Source: Melioribacteraceae bacterium (GTDB lineage Bacteria; Bacteroidota; Ignavibacteria; Ignavibacteriales; Melioribacteraceae). Taken from it: a DNA stretch of 64,000 nt. How positions within the stretch are numbered: position 1 is the stretch's first letter; the number at the start of each line of letters is the position of its first letter. The stretch spans positions 868,001-932,000 of the forward strand of contig DAOSDY010000001.1 in the NCBI GenBank assembly GCA_035362835.1, written 5' to 3'. This document shows, piece after piece, positions 35,311 through 44,289 of this stretch. A program made the translations under genes and the position numbers. Below the pieces are notes generated by a model. It saw only the letters and a program-made list of their open reading frames with translations. It was not told the origin of the DNA and made no database searches.

Positions 35311-36867
35311 ATGAAACTGATAATTGACGGGAAATCGCTATCCTTGGAAAAAATAGAATTCTTTCTTAATGAAAATCCGATAGTTGAATTATCTCCCGGA
35401 TCCAGGGTGAAAGTACAAAAGGCACGAAAGCTTATTGATGAATGGATTGAGAGCAGCAAAACAATTTACGGCGTTACAACAGGCTTCGGAGGATTCTCAA
35501 GCGTCCGCATCCCAAAGAAAGATATTGAACAGCTTCAGGAAAATCTGATCGTAAGTCACACTGCCGGTGTCGGCGAAAATCTTCCGCCGTTCATTGTAAA
35601 ACTTATGATGCTTTTACGTGCAAACGCACTTGCAAGCGGTTACTCGGGGATTCGGCTCGAAACACTCCAGCTGCTTATCGATATGATGAATAACAATATC
35701 ATTCCGGTAATCCCATCTCAGGGATCGGTTGGCGCAAGCGGTGATCTCGCACCGTTGTCTCATCTTGTTCTGGCAATGATCGGTAAAGGAAAGGTACAGT
35801 TGATTGGTAATGTTGCCAATACGGAATCTGTCAACACAAAAATAGTATCTGCAAAATCCGCTTTAAAAAAATCCGGACTTAATCCGGTACGCCTTATGGC
35901 CAAGGAAGGTCTGGCTCTCATCAACGGCACTCAGATGATGGCCGCATTCGGCGCATTCATCTGCATTGAAGCAAAAAAATTAACCAGGCTTGCAGATATT
36001 GCGGGGGCTTTGTCGCATGAAGCTTTGCGTTCCACAGACCGTGCATTCGATAAACGTGTACATTCTCTAAGGCCCTATCCGGGTCAATTAGCATCTGCAC
36101 GCAATATTCTTGAACTGATTAAAAAGAGTGAGATCCGCGCTTCTCACTTACAGGACGATCCGCGTGTACAGGACTCCTACTCCATACGCTGTATTCCGCA
36201 GGTTCACGGTGCATCCAGGGATGCAATAGAATACATCTGTTCACGTATTGAAATTGAAATCAATTCGGTTAACGATAATCCGATTATTTTCCCTGAGGAT
36301 AAGGATTACATAAGCGGAGGAAACTTCCACGGGCAGCCGCTGGCTCTCCCGCTGGATTTTATGGCTATCGCACTTTCAGAGCTTGCGGATATCTCTGAAA
36401 GAAGAATTGACCGGCTTACAAACGGCACATCCGAAAAACTGCCGAAGTTTCTTGCGAAGGAAGGGGGACTTAATTCCGGTTACATGATTGCGCAATATAC
36501 TGCCGCGGCGCTTGTATCGGAGAACAAAGTATTATCGCATCCAGCCAGCGTAGATTCAATTCCAACATCAGCCGGAAAGGAGGATCTCAATTCGATGGGA
36601 TCTATCTCTGCCCGGAAATGTTTTCAGATTCTTAGAAATGTTCAAACCGTGATCGCTATTGAAATGCTTCTAGCGTGTCAGGGAATCGATTTCTTAAAAC
36701 CGTTGAAGTGCGGTATTGGAACAGGAGCAGCATATGACACAATAAGAAAAGAGATTCCGACACTTGAGAGGGATAGAATTTTAAAAAACGATCTTGACAG
36801 AATTATAGATTTATTAAAAAGCGGAAGGATTCAGAAAAGTGTTGAAAAGGTTGTTGATTTGAAATAA
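35311..36867 (+). CDS. MIO-type aromatic amino acid ammonia-lyase, histidine ammonia-lyase-like
   Basis: A 518-residue enzyme of the histidine/phenylalanine ammonia-lyase family. From this start the key residues fall at the same numbers as in Pseudomonas histidine ammonia-lyase: Tyr53, His83 in VSHTAG, and Ala142-Ser143-Gly144 that form the MIO cofactor. The Ser-His pair at 82-83 is HAL-like rather than PAL or TAL-like. The Glu loop reads AGKEDLNSMG, where HAL usually has ANQEDHVSM, so substrate is not certain. An upstream ATG at 35302 exists, but AGAGG sits at the right distance from 35311. No hutU, hutI or hutG gene is nearby. Confidence 0.9.
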   Translation: MKLIIDGKSLSLEKIEFFLNENPIVELSPGSRVKVQKARKLIDEWIESSKTIYGVTTGFGGFSSVRIPKKDIEQLQENLIVSHTAGVGENLPPFIVKLMMLLRANALASGYSGIRLETLQLLIDMMNNNIIPVIPSQGSVGASGDLAPLSHLVLAMIGKGKVQLIGNVANTESVNTKIVSAKSALKKSGLNPVRLMAKEGLALINGTQMMAAFGAFICIEAKKLTRLADIAGALSHEALRSTDRAFDKRVHSLRPYPGQLASARNILELIKKSEIRASHLQDDPRVQDSYSIRCIPQVHGASRDAIEYICSRIEIEINSVNDNPIIFPEDKDYISGGNFHGQPLALPLDFMAIALSELADISERRIDRLTNGTSEKLPKFLAKEGGLNSGYMIAQYTAAALVSENKVLSHPASVDSIPTSAGKEDLNSMGSISARKCFQILRNVQTVIAIEMLLACQGIDFLKPLKCGIGTGAAYDTIRKEIPTLERDRILKNDLDRIIDLLKSGRIQKSVEKVVDLK

Positions 36868-36871
36868 GCCG

Positions 36872-37045
36872 TCATTGCATATTTTTTTCTGTTTTATCGG
36901 ATTTATTTTTATAAATACTTTCTTTGCCGAGCCGTTCCCTGCGGTCAATCCACTTATCCAGTTTACTTATCAACAATCCGAACAATGCCAGTCCGGCCAG
37001 AAGCAAAATAGAGACAAGAATAAATACGATTGTATAAAGGCTCAT
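36872..37045 (-). CDS. Small single-span membrane protein, 57 residues
   Basis: An ORF of 57 residues on the minus strand in the gap between the two plus-strand ammonia-lyase genes. It starts MSLYTIVFILVSILLLAGLALFGLL (as MSLYTIVFILVSILLLAGLA and beyond), a clear N-terminal membrane helix, followed by a charged tail with KLDKWIDRRERLGKES. AGG lies 5 bases before the ATG. It ends 4 bases from the end of the first lyase. It looks like a real gene because the hydrophobic and charged parts are cleanly separated and a ribosome-binding site is present. The function is unknown. The plus-strand ORF in this region is its shadow. Confidence 0.6.
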   Translation of the reverse strand: MSLYTIVFILVSILLLAGLALFGLLISKLDKWIDRRERLGKESIYKNKSDKTEKNMQ

Positions 37046-37207
37046 ATTACCTATTCATATAGTTTGTTGTTTTTCACTCCGTTCTATACAATAAAATTAT
37101 TATAATTATCATAAAGAGTAAACCTGCCGGTAAATTCAAATTACTTATGCATTTTCTTATCAAATTCTTAAGTTGCCTTTACAAAATATCAACCATTGGA
37201 GAAAATC

Positions 37208-38731
37208 ATGTCTATTGTCCTCAACGGTTCAAACCTGACGGTGGAAAAACTTACGGCAATTGCCCGCTACAATGAAAAAGTTGAATTAGCTCCCGACGCA
37301 CTTGAGAGAATCAAAACATGCAGGTCTATGCTCGAAGAAAAAGTTAAAGCTCGTGAAATAATGTATGGTGTAAATACCGGAATCGGTGAATTTTCGGAAG
37401 TAGTATTGAACGACGATCAGGTAAAAGAATTTCAGAAATATCTGATCTATAATCATGCAGCGGGGATCGGCGATCCGGCTCCGGTTGAATACGTCCGCGG
37501 CGCAATGGCCGGGCGTATTAATGTCCATGCCCACGGGATGAGCGGAATCCGTCCGGAAATCACACTTACTCTGGTTGAAATGCTAAACAAAAGTGTTACT
37601 CCGGTTGTCTGTCAGAAAGGTTCAGTTGGTGCCTGCGGCGACCTTGCACCGATGAGCCAGATTGCTCTTCTTATGATGGGTGAAGGCGAAGCATACTATA
37701 AAGGAGAACGCCTGCAGGGTAAAACAGCTTTTGAGAAAGCCGGAATAAAAATTCCAGGGCTTCAGGCACGCGACGGCCTTGGGACAATCAACGGCTCAAA
37801 TTTGCTCACGGCAATGAGCGCAATTCACCTTTACGATATTAACCGCTGGTTAAAGCAGGCGGAGATTGCATGCGCAATGACACTCGAAGCGCTGTTTGCA
37901 AACTTAAAACCTTATGACACAAGACTTCATCAGGTTAGAGGATTTACTGGCGCTGTCCGTAGCGCGAAATCAATATTGAAATCTATTATGGGAAGCGATC
38001 TTCAAACCGGAAAACTTAAAACCAAAGTTCAGGATGCCTACTCAATGCGTTCAAGCCCTCAGGTTATCGGGGCCGCCCACGATGCAGTAAAATGGGCAAA
38101 AGAACAGGTTGAAATTGAATTGAACGGAGTTGGCGACAATCCCATTTTCATGCCGGAGTACAAGATCACTCTTACAGGTGCTAATTTTCAGGGGACACCA
38201 GTTTCACTGCCGATGGATATGATTGGCGCCGCTGTTACTATGGTGAGTGTATTATCGGAGAGAAGATTAAACAGGCTTCTTAATCCTGCTCTCAGTATCG
38301 GCCTTCCCGAATTTTTAACCAAGGGAGCGGGAATGTTTTCAGGATTAATGCTCAGTCAGTATACTGCAGATACTTTAATTGCAGAACAAAGAATTCTTTC
38401 GATGCCGGCATCAATTCAGTCCATACCAGCCGCAGCAGATCAGGAGGACTTTGTTTCGATGGGTATGAACACTGCAATTAAAAATGCGCAGATATTAGAT
38501 AACGCCTATGGAGTTTTAGGAATTGAATTTATTGCTGCTGCACAAGCGCTCGATTTTAGAAATTTCACAAACGGTAAAGGCGTAACAAAAGCGAGAGAAG
38601 TCGTTAGAAGACACGTCGCGCATCTTGATGTTGACAGGCCATTGTATCCGGATCATACAAAAATGAAAGAGGTTGTTAAGAGCTGTGAAATTTTAGATGA
38701 GGTGGAAAAAGAGATCGGTTCGCTTGAATAA
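37208..38731 (+). CDS. MIO-type ammonia-lyase paralogue with Ala-Cys-Gly at the MIO site
   Basis: A 507-residue paralogue of the preceding lyase. Tyr53 and His83 are conserved (YNHAAG). At 142-144 it has Ala-Cys-Gly (SVGACGDLAPMS) where the family has Ala-Ser-Gly. In Pseudomonas histidine ammonia-lyase the S143C mutant is still converted to active enzyme, so this one may form MIO too. The loop reads ADQEDFVSMG, with Phe in place of the usual His. TTGGAG lies 6 bases before the ATG at 37208; an upstream TTG would overlap the site. Substrate may be an aromatic amino acid other than His. A strong terminator follows the gene. Confidence 0.88.
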   Translation: MSIVLNGSNLTVEKLTAIARYNEKVELAPDALERIKTCRSMLEEKVKAREIMYGVNTGIGEFSEVVLNDDQVKEFQKYLIYNHAAGIGDPAPVEYVRGAMAGRINVHAHGMSGIRPEITLTLVEMLNKSVTPVVCQKGSVGACGDLAPMSQIALLMMGEGEAYYKGERLQGKTAFEKAGIKIPGLQARDGLGTINGSNLLTAMSAIHLYDINRWLKQAEIACAMTLEALFANLKPYDTRLHQVRGFTGAVRSAKSILKSIMGSDLQTGKLKTKVQDAYSMRSSPQVIGAAHDAVKWAKEQVEIELNGVGDNPIFMPEYKITLTGANFQGTPVSLPMDMIGAAVTMVSVLSERRLNRLLNPALSIGLPEFLTKGAGMFSGLMLSQYTADTLIAEQRILSMPASIQSIPAAADQEDFVSMGMNTAIKNAQILDNAYGVLGIEFIAAAQALDFRNFTNGKGVTKAREVVRRHVAHLDVDRPLYPDHTKMKEVVKSCEILDEVEKEIGSLE

Positions 38732-38743
38732 AATCAGAATTAT

Positions 38744-38771
38744 AAACGGGCTTGAACATTCAAGCCCGTTT
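38744..38771. terminator. Strong bidirectional terminator hairpin
   Basis: AAACGGGCTTGAA (38744-38756), CA, TTCAAGCCCGTTT (38759-38771): a 13-bp perfect stem flanked by A and T runs, so it can work for the plus-strand lyase and the minus-strand lipoprotein gene that converge here. Confidence 0.85.
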
Positions 38772-38773
38772 AA

Positions 38774-39223
38774 TTAGTTCTCTTCCACATCAAATTCTTT
38801 TTCCATTGATACATTTTTCTGCGAAAAATCATCGGTCAGATTAAATATTATTTTGTACTTACCCGGCCGGTAGGAAGAATCGAACTGAATCTGGATTTCA
38901 ACAGGAAGGTCTGTAAATTTTTCTTTGGATTTCTGATCAATCAAACCTTCCGAAATTCCCTCCAGACGTTTTCCGTCTGCTGTAACAATATCAATTGTAT
39001 AGGAGAGTTTAACTGAATATTCCCCGCCGGATTCATTCTGGGTGAATCCTTTTACCCTGCAGGAGGCGTTCAATTCCCATCCGTCTTCCATAGAATAGGT
39101 AAATGCTTCGGGCGAAAAAAGCTCGAGTTTTTCCTCTTTGCCTGAACAGGCCGCAAGGATCAGTATTATTAAAAGGGCCGGAAAAATCCGACCCGTACGT
39201 GAAATCATAATATTACTTTTCAT
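38774..39223 (-). CDS. Small lipoprotein, function unknown
   Basis: A 149-residue lipoprotein with lipobox LAAC in LIILILAACSGKEE. The rest has alternating hydrophobic strands (for example YSVKLSYTIDIVTADG and YKIIFNLTDDFSQKN), which suggests an Ig-like beta-sandwich. I recognise no family. The gene follows serC by 7 bases on the same strand and shares the terminator at 38744-38771, so it is probably the last gene of the DUF1015-serC operon. Confidence 0.75.
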   Translation of the reverse strand: MKSNIMISRTGRIFPALLIILILAACSGKEEKLELFSPEAFTYSMEDGWELNASCRVKGFTQNESGGEYSVKLSYTIDIVTADGKRLEGISEGLIDQKSKEKFTDLPVEIQIQFDSSYRPGKYKIIFNLTDDFSQKNVSMEKEFDVEEN

Positions 39224-39230
39224 TCTTCAA

Positions 39231-40316
39231 TTAATTATTTTTTTTAAATTCCTGCATAAAGGCAGCGAGATCTTCAACGCCCTTTTTCGGGAATGCGTTA
39301 TAGATCGATGCCCGGATACCGCCGACACTTCTATGTCCTTTCAATCCTTCAAATCCTTTCTTCTTGGCTTCATCAATAAATTTCTTTTCAAGTTCTTCAT
39401 TCGGAAGTCTGTAAGTAACATTCATAAGCGACCGGTCTTCAACTGCGGTTGTACCTTTATAGTATCCGCCGCTTCCGTCAATTGCATTATAAAGTACATT
39501 CGCTTTTTCAAGATTGAGCTTATACATAGCATCAAGTCCGCCCATATTTAACAGCCACTTGAATACGAGTCCAGCAATGTAAATTCCGAATGTAGTTGGC
39601 GTATTATACATCGAATCGTTTTCAACATGAATTTTATAGTTCATATATGTGTGGAGTGAGTCTGATGATCTTTCAAGAAGATCTTTACGGATAATGACAA
39701 CTGTAACTCCGGAAGGGCCGATATTTTTCTGCGCACCGGCATAGATCAATCCGTACTTATTAATATCAAGCATTTTATGGAGGAAATCCGACGAAGCATC
39801 GCACACCAGCGGTACATTACCTGCAACCGGTTCGGTTTTCCATTGCGTTCCATATATCGTATTATTAGAAGTAAAGTGAACATAAGAAGCATCAGCATCG
39901 AGTTTTAATTCGGTTTGCTTCGGGATCCGGACAAAGTTTTCGCTTTCAGTTGTTGCGGCAATATTAACCGTTCCTACTCTCTTAGCTTCTTTAACAGATT
40001 TTTTTGCCCAGGAGCCTGTTACTATATAATCAGCTTTGTTTTTTGGGGGCATCAGATTAAGCGGTACCATAGAAAATTGCAGCGTTGCACCACCCTGCAG
40101 AAAAAGAACTGCGTAGTTATCACCGATATTAAGGAGCTTCCTCAGATCAGCATCAGCCTCTTTGATAATACCATCAAATATTTTTCCACGGTGACTCATT
40201 TCCATAACACTCATACCGCTTCCCTTATAGGAATAGAGATCCTTCTGAGCTTCAAGCAATACCTCTTCTGGTAAAATAGCCGGTCCGGCACTTAGATTAT
40301 AAATACGTTTTTCCAT
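39231..40316 (-). CDS. serC: Phosphoserine aminotransferase
   Basis: A 361-residue fold-type I PLP aminotransferase that makes 3-phosphoserine from 3-phosphohydroxypyruvate and glutamate. YNLSAGPAILPEEVL and MSVMEMSHRGKIF are SerC signatures. YAGAQKNIGPSGVTVVII contains the PLP-binding Lys. KGHRSVGGIRASIYNAFP is the C-terminal phosphate-binding region. The start used here is the second ATG; the first (40328) forms part of the TGGAGA ribosome-binding site. DUF1015 lies 65 bases upstream on the same strand. Confidence 0.97.
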   Translation of the reverse strand: MEKRIYNLSAGPAILPEEVLLEAQKDLYSYKGSGMSVMEMSHRGKIFDGIIKEADADLRKLLNIGDNYAVLFLQGGATLQFSMVPLNLMPPKNKADYIVTGSWAKKSVKEAKRVGTVNIAATTESENFVRIPKQTELKLDADASYVHFTSNNTIYGTQWKTEPVAGNVPLVCDASSDFLHKMLDINKYGLIYAGAQKNIGPSGVTVVIIRKDLLERSSDSLHTYMNYKIHVENDSMYNTPTTFGIYIAGLVFKWLLNMGGLDAMYKLNLEKANVLYNAIDGSGGYYKGTTAVEDRSLMNVTYRLPNEELEKKFIDEAKKKGFEGLKGHRSVGGIRASIYNAFPKKGVEDLAAFMQEFKKNN

Positions 40317-40381
40317 GTTTATCTCCATTTGTTTTTACTCGTGTCGATCGGTTGAAAATTGCAAGCCGATTAACACATATA

Positions 40382-41617
40382 TTAAATTGTATGTATTAAC
40401 AAACCATCTCTTAATTTCGGTTCAAACCAGGTTGATTTAGGAGGCATTGTTTCGCCGGCATCCGATATTCTGATCAGGTCGTCTACCGATACCGGATACA
40501 TAGAAAAAGCAACTGCCGCTTTTCCTGTATCAACGAGTTTCACCAATTCTTCGGTACCTCTGATACCGCCAATGAAATCGATCCGGTTATCGGTACGGGG
40601 ATCTTCAATTCCTAATACCGGATGAAGAAGATAATTCTGTAAAATGCTTACATCGAGATTATCGCCCACCGACTGAGCGTGTTTTACATTCTGATTCGGC
40701 TTCAACAGATACCATTTTTTATCAATATACATTACAATCGACTTTGTAGAAGGCGGATCAGGAGATTCCACGGGCTCAACTGAAAAATTGGACTTTACAT
40801 TGTCAAGAAACCGAGCAGTATCCATACCTTTAAGATCGTGAACTACTCTGTTATAAGGCATAATTCTGAGCTGTTCTGCCGGGAAAAGAACAGCGAGAAA
40901 AAAATTATATTCCTCGGTTCCATTGTGATCAGGATTCTGGTCCTTTTTTGCTTTTTGAGTTCTGCTCGCGCTTGCAGCACGGTGATGACCGTCCGCAATG
41001 TAAAGATTTTTTACAGCAGCAATCTCTTTTACAATAGTTTTTAACGAATCCTGATTTAAAACCCAAATCTGATGTTTGATTCCGTCGGCAGCGGTAAAAT
41101 CATAGATCGGGGAGGTTTTACTCATTGAATCAGAAACAATTTTATTAACAGCCTCAATTCCTTTATAGGTTAAAAAAACCGGGCCGGTCTGTGCACCTGT
41201 TGTAATGATGTGATTAGTCCTATCATCCTCTTTTACTTTACGTGTCTTCTCGTGTTTTTTAATAACATCATTATTATAATCATCAACAGAAAATGTTGCC
41301 GCAATTCCGACCTGGGAATGAGTTACCATAGTAAGTTTATAGATATAAAGGTTCGGTACGTCGTCCTGAATTAAGGGAGCTTCAACTCTTAAACGTTCAA
41401 AATTTTCTTTTGCTTTCAAATAAACTTCATTAGAATAGACATTAACATCAGGGCTCATTTCAATTTCAGAGCGGGTAACGCGCAGAAGACTTAAAGGATT
41501 TCCTTTTGCCTGAGCTGCCGCTTCTTCTTTGTTAACCACATCATAAGGAACGCTTGCTACAAGATGAGCAACTTTTTCATGAGGTCTAACTGCTTTAAAG
41601 GGGTGAATTACTGCCAT
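40382..41617 (-). CDS. DUF1015 family protein
   Basis: A 411-residue protein of the DUF1015 family, starting MAVIHPFKAVRPHEKVAHLVASVPYDVVNKEEA. IADGHHRAASASRTQKA is the family's most conserved segment and resembles ParB-type nuclease or kinase folds. Family members are often next to phosphoserine pathway genes, and it precedes serC here. A role in serine metabolism, perhaps as a kinase, is only inferred. The ATG follows a TTGGAGAAATC ribosome-binding site. Confidence 0.9.
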   Translation of the reverse strand: MAVIHPFKAVRPHEKVAHLVASVPYDVVNKEEAAAQAKGNPLSLLRVTRSEIEMSPDVNVYSNEVYLKAKENFERLRVEAPLIQDDVPNLYIYKLTMVTHSQVGIAATFSVDDYNNDVIKKHEKTRKVKEDDRTNHIITTGAQTGPVFLTYKGIEAVNKIVSDSMSKTSPIYDFTAADGIKHQIWVLNQDSLKTIVKEIAAVKNLYIADGHHRAASASRTQKAKKDQNPDHNGTEEYNFFLAVLFPAEQLRIMPYNRVVHDLKGMDTARFLDNVKSNFSVEPVESPDPPSTKSIVMYIDKKWYLLKPNQNVKHAQSVGDNLDVSILQNYLLHPVLGIEDPRTDNRIDFIGGIRGTEELVKLVDTGKAAVAFSMYPVSVDDLIRISDAGETMPPKSTWFEPKLRDGLLIHTI

Positions 41618-41713
41618 GATTTCTCCAAAAATAGTAAAATTTGTGTTGTCAAATTAGCATTAATAGGCAAGATTGTAAACCGGAATTGAACCGGGTGTGA
41701 CCGGTTTTAAGTT

Positions 41714-41748
41714 GAAAAACCTCTGCACCCGGATTTAGGGTGCAGAGG
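41714..41748 (-). terminator. Strong rho-independent terminator after the TlpA-like gene
   Basis: On the minus strand CCTCTGCACCC, loop TAAATCC, GGGTGCAGAGG, TTTTT. An 11-bp perfect stem, 12 bases after the stop codon at 41760. Confidence 0.9.
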
Positions 41749-41759
41749 AATGATATTTA

Positions 41760-43640
41760 CTATTCAATCATTGAGATCATTATGCCGATTTCTTCAACCA
41801 TTTCATCTGTATTTCCGCCAAATCCAACACTTTTAAAGCGGATATTTCCTTTCCCGTCAATAATGAATTTGGTGGGGATTCCGGAAACTTTAAATGCGGA
41901 GACAACTTCATTTTTATCATCCATCAGGACATGGAAAGGGTAATTATTCTTAGAGATAAAATCGCCGGCATTCTTAACCTTATCTTCAACATTTTCCCAT
42001 GTATTGAGGAAAAGGAATTTGGCTTTTCCAGTTGATTCGTATTTTTCTACGGCCAGTTTCATACCGGGGAATGAGGCCAGGCACGGACCGCACCATGTAG
42101 CCCAGAAGTCAACAATAACAACCTTTCCTTTAAAATCGGCGAGCGAGACTTTTTTACCGTTAAGATCAACAAGCGAGAATTGAGGCGCCGGTTCATCTAT
42201 AAGGTCTTTTTTTAGTTTTGCAATAATTTTTTCTTTTGCAGCATCTTCAAATTTCTGATAATAACCGGCAAAGCCGTTTTCGGAACCTCCGGTTTGAATG
42301 AAGGCGGTTTTAAGAAGATCTTTCATCGCCGGAGTGCTGAATCCGTCTGAAATATATTTTTCGATTTCAGTTTTTGCTTTTTGATAATTTTTAGATTCAA
42401 CCAATAACCTGGAATAGTTTTCATTTAATTCCGGATTTTCAAAACCGGATAATTCTGCAGCTTCTTCGAGAGATTTGAGAGCTTCATCTTTTTTGCCGAG
42501 CTTATCCTGGATCATACCGTATGTATCGAGTACCATTCCGAGAGAGTTCCTGCCGTATTTTTCCCATTCCTTTGCGGTATAATAAGCCGGTTTCGGTTGA
42601 GCCGGTTTCACCAGTTGTTCTCTTCCAACGGCAACACCTTTACCAGCTATATCAAGAGCAAGATTAAGATCGGCATTTTTTTCAAACATCGACCAGGCTA
42701 ATGAATTATATTGGGAGGCGGTTGCGCCTGTAAATTTCTCGGTCAGAAAAGTTTTAGCTTCGGAATATTTACCGGTCTGGATATAATTGCGCAAAATCTC
42801 CGAATGAATATTCATCTTGTAAACTGAGTTTGGATATGCATTAAGAAAATCGTTAAAGGATTTCATTTTCTCTTCTGCATCTTTAATCTGTCTAAGAGCT
42901 AAAAACTTCTGCATCTGCGAATAATTTCCATTAGGATATTTCTCGTTTACAATCGATTTATATTTGGCCGACTCTTCTGTTTCTTTCAATCTGTCGAACC
43001 AGCTGATCAAAAGACTCAAGTCTCCTTCTGATAGATTATCTTTTTGGGCAAGAGACTTCAGCTCCGAAAGAATAGTTTCTTTTCCCTTCTCTTTTTCAAC
43101 ACTGTTAACAGTAGCGAGGTAGTTGCTTAAAAAATCTTTCTTCTGATCCGGATTTACTGAAAATTCTTTTTTAAAGAGTTTATAAGCTGCTTCCTGATCA
43201 GTATCAAGATCGAGAATGGAGAGCCAGGACCCGAATGCACCGCCCAGTCCGGCGTAGGTGCCCGGCAATTCCTTACCGTCCTTTCCAAATAAATGAATCA
43301 CGTAACCATTCTTATTATTTGTATCTTTGTTTTCATCTCCTTCGAAAATAATAAAGACGCCGTACGAAGTATCGCTCACCGCGAACTGAGCCTCCCAGTT
43401 TGCGCCGTTCTTTTTCATTATTATTTCTTCTTTGCCGTCAATAAATTTACCATAGGGGCAGGCTATCATTGTGATCGATTTTGAATCTTTTAATGGTGTA
43501 TTCTCCGGATTATAGGTAACGGTTATTTTTTCACCCGGAACAGGTTTTACAGGTTTTACTGTAAACTGATTACCGGCAAATAATTGCGAAATAGTGAAAG
43601 TAAGTGTTATAAACAGAACTAATAATGCTCTCTTTTTCAT
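41760..43640 (-). CDS. TPR-containing TlpA-like thioredoxin protein, exported
   Basis: A 626-residue periplasmic protein with signal peptide MKKRALLVLFITLTFTISQLFAG. An N-terminal beta domain (about 25-130) is followed by helical repeats that look like TPRs (about 150-480). The C-terminal TlpA/ResA-like thioredoxin domain (about 488-626) has the active site ATWCGPCLASFP and the cis-Pro SGIPTKFIIDG. Such proteins reduce disulphides in the envelope, for example for cytochrome c maturation. The long TPR part suggests that it docks on a partner. It is a single gene ended by a strong terminator. Confidence 0.92.
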   Translation of the reverse strand: MKKRALLVLFITLTFTISQLFAGNQFTVKPVKPVPGEKITVTYNPENTPLKDSKSITMIACPYGKFIDGKEEIIMKKNGANWEAQFAVSDTSYGVFIIFEGDENKDTNNKNGYVIHLFGKDGKELPGTYAGLGGAFGSWLSILDLDTDQEAAYKLFKKEFSVNPDQKKDFLSNYLATVNSVEKEKGKETILSELKSLAQKDNLSEGDLSLLISWFDRLKETEESAKYKSIVNEKYPNGNYSQMQKFLALRQIKDAEEKMKSFNDFLNAYPNSVYKMNIHSEILRNYIQTGKYSEAKTFLTEKFTGATASQYNSLAWSMFEKNADLNLALDIAGKGVAVGREQLVKPAQPKPAYYTAKEWEKYGRNSLGMVLDTYGMIQDKLGKKDEALKSLEEAAELSGFENPELNENYSRLLVESKNYQKAKTEIEKYISDGFSTPAMKDLLKTAFIQTGGSENGFAGYYQKFEDAAKEKIIAKLKKDLIDEPAPQFSLVDLNGKKVSLADFKGKVVIVDFWATWCGPCLASFPGMKLAVEKYESTGKAKFLFLNTWENVEDKVKNAGDFISKNNYPFHVLMDDKNEVVSAFKVSGIPTKFIIDGKGNIRFKSVGFGGNTDEMVEEIGIMISMIE

Positions 43641-43858
43641 TTAATATTCCCGTTTTTTTTATTCAATGCGGGGCTAAAATAGATATAGTTAAAATAAAAA
43701 TGAAGTGATTTTTTGCGACACCCCGATTCTAACCGGGATTATGCAGGAATCCTATAAAAAATTTGTAATATTTCATTTGATTCTCTAAATAAAAATTTCC
43801 CGATTATATGGAATTTATTAAAGAAATCTCCTGTTTAGCATTAATAAATAAGAACTTT

Positions 43859-44236
43859 ATGCAAACCGAGACAAAATATTTTACTCCGGAAGAAGCTAAC
43901 AGGACGCTTCCGTTGGTCAAAAAGATTGTTATTGATATTCTAAATGACGCTTCATTAATAAGAAGCATCTCCTCGTCGCTGGCATCGAATATTGAAAACG
44001 ATCCCGAAATAGTAAGGTTAACCGGGAATATTAAAGGTTACCTTGCCGAACTTGAGGAGATCGGCTGTTACTTTAAGGACTGGAATTTCCAGCTCGGCCT
44101 GGTGGACTTTCCCGCTATCATAAACGGTGAAGAAGTATTGCTCTGCTGGCGGAGCGATGAGGATAAAATAGAGTATTTTCACAGTGTGAATGAGGGATAC
44201 ACCGGACGAAAACTGATCGGTGAGCATCTAAAATAA
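43859..44236 (+). CDS. DUF2203 family protein
   Basis: A small cytosolic protein of the DUF2203 family, starting MQTETKYFTPEEANRTLPLVKKIV and ending with WRSDEDKIEYFHSVNEGYTGRKLIG. These are the family's two conserved ends (FTLEEANxxLPxV and FHexexGfxGRkpI). The reading frame is open from an earlier ATG at 43808, but family members start near the later one, which I use. The function is unknown. The hairpin terminator at 44241-44266 follows. Confidence 0.85.
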   Translation: MQTETKYFTPEEANRTLPLVKKIVIDILNDASLIRSISSSLASNIENDPEIVRLTGNIKGYLAELEEIGCYFKDWNFQLGLVDFPAIINGEEVLLCWRSDEDKIEYFHSVNEGYTGRKLIGEHLK

Positions 44237-44240
44237 AAAA

Positions 44241-44266
44241 ACCCTGTCTTCAAATTGAAAACAGAG
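44241..44266. terminator. Terminator between DUF2203 and osmC-like genes
   Basis: On the minus strand CTCTGTTTTCAA and TTTGAAGACAGGG form a stem with two G-U pairs followed by seven T's, serving the OsmC gene. The plus-strand reading also folds, so it may serve both convergent genes. Confidence 0.75.
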
Positions 44267-44289
44267 CTTATAAATTGTTCGTGAATTTA

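Noticed and set aside
36875..37105. A 76-residue plus-strand open frame between the lyase genes
   Set aside because: The minus-strand 57-residue frame in the same place has a membrane helix and a ribosome-binding site. The plus-strand product looks like its shadow.
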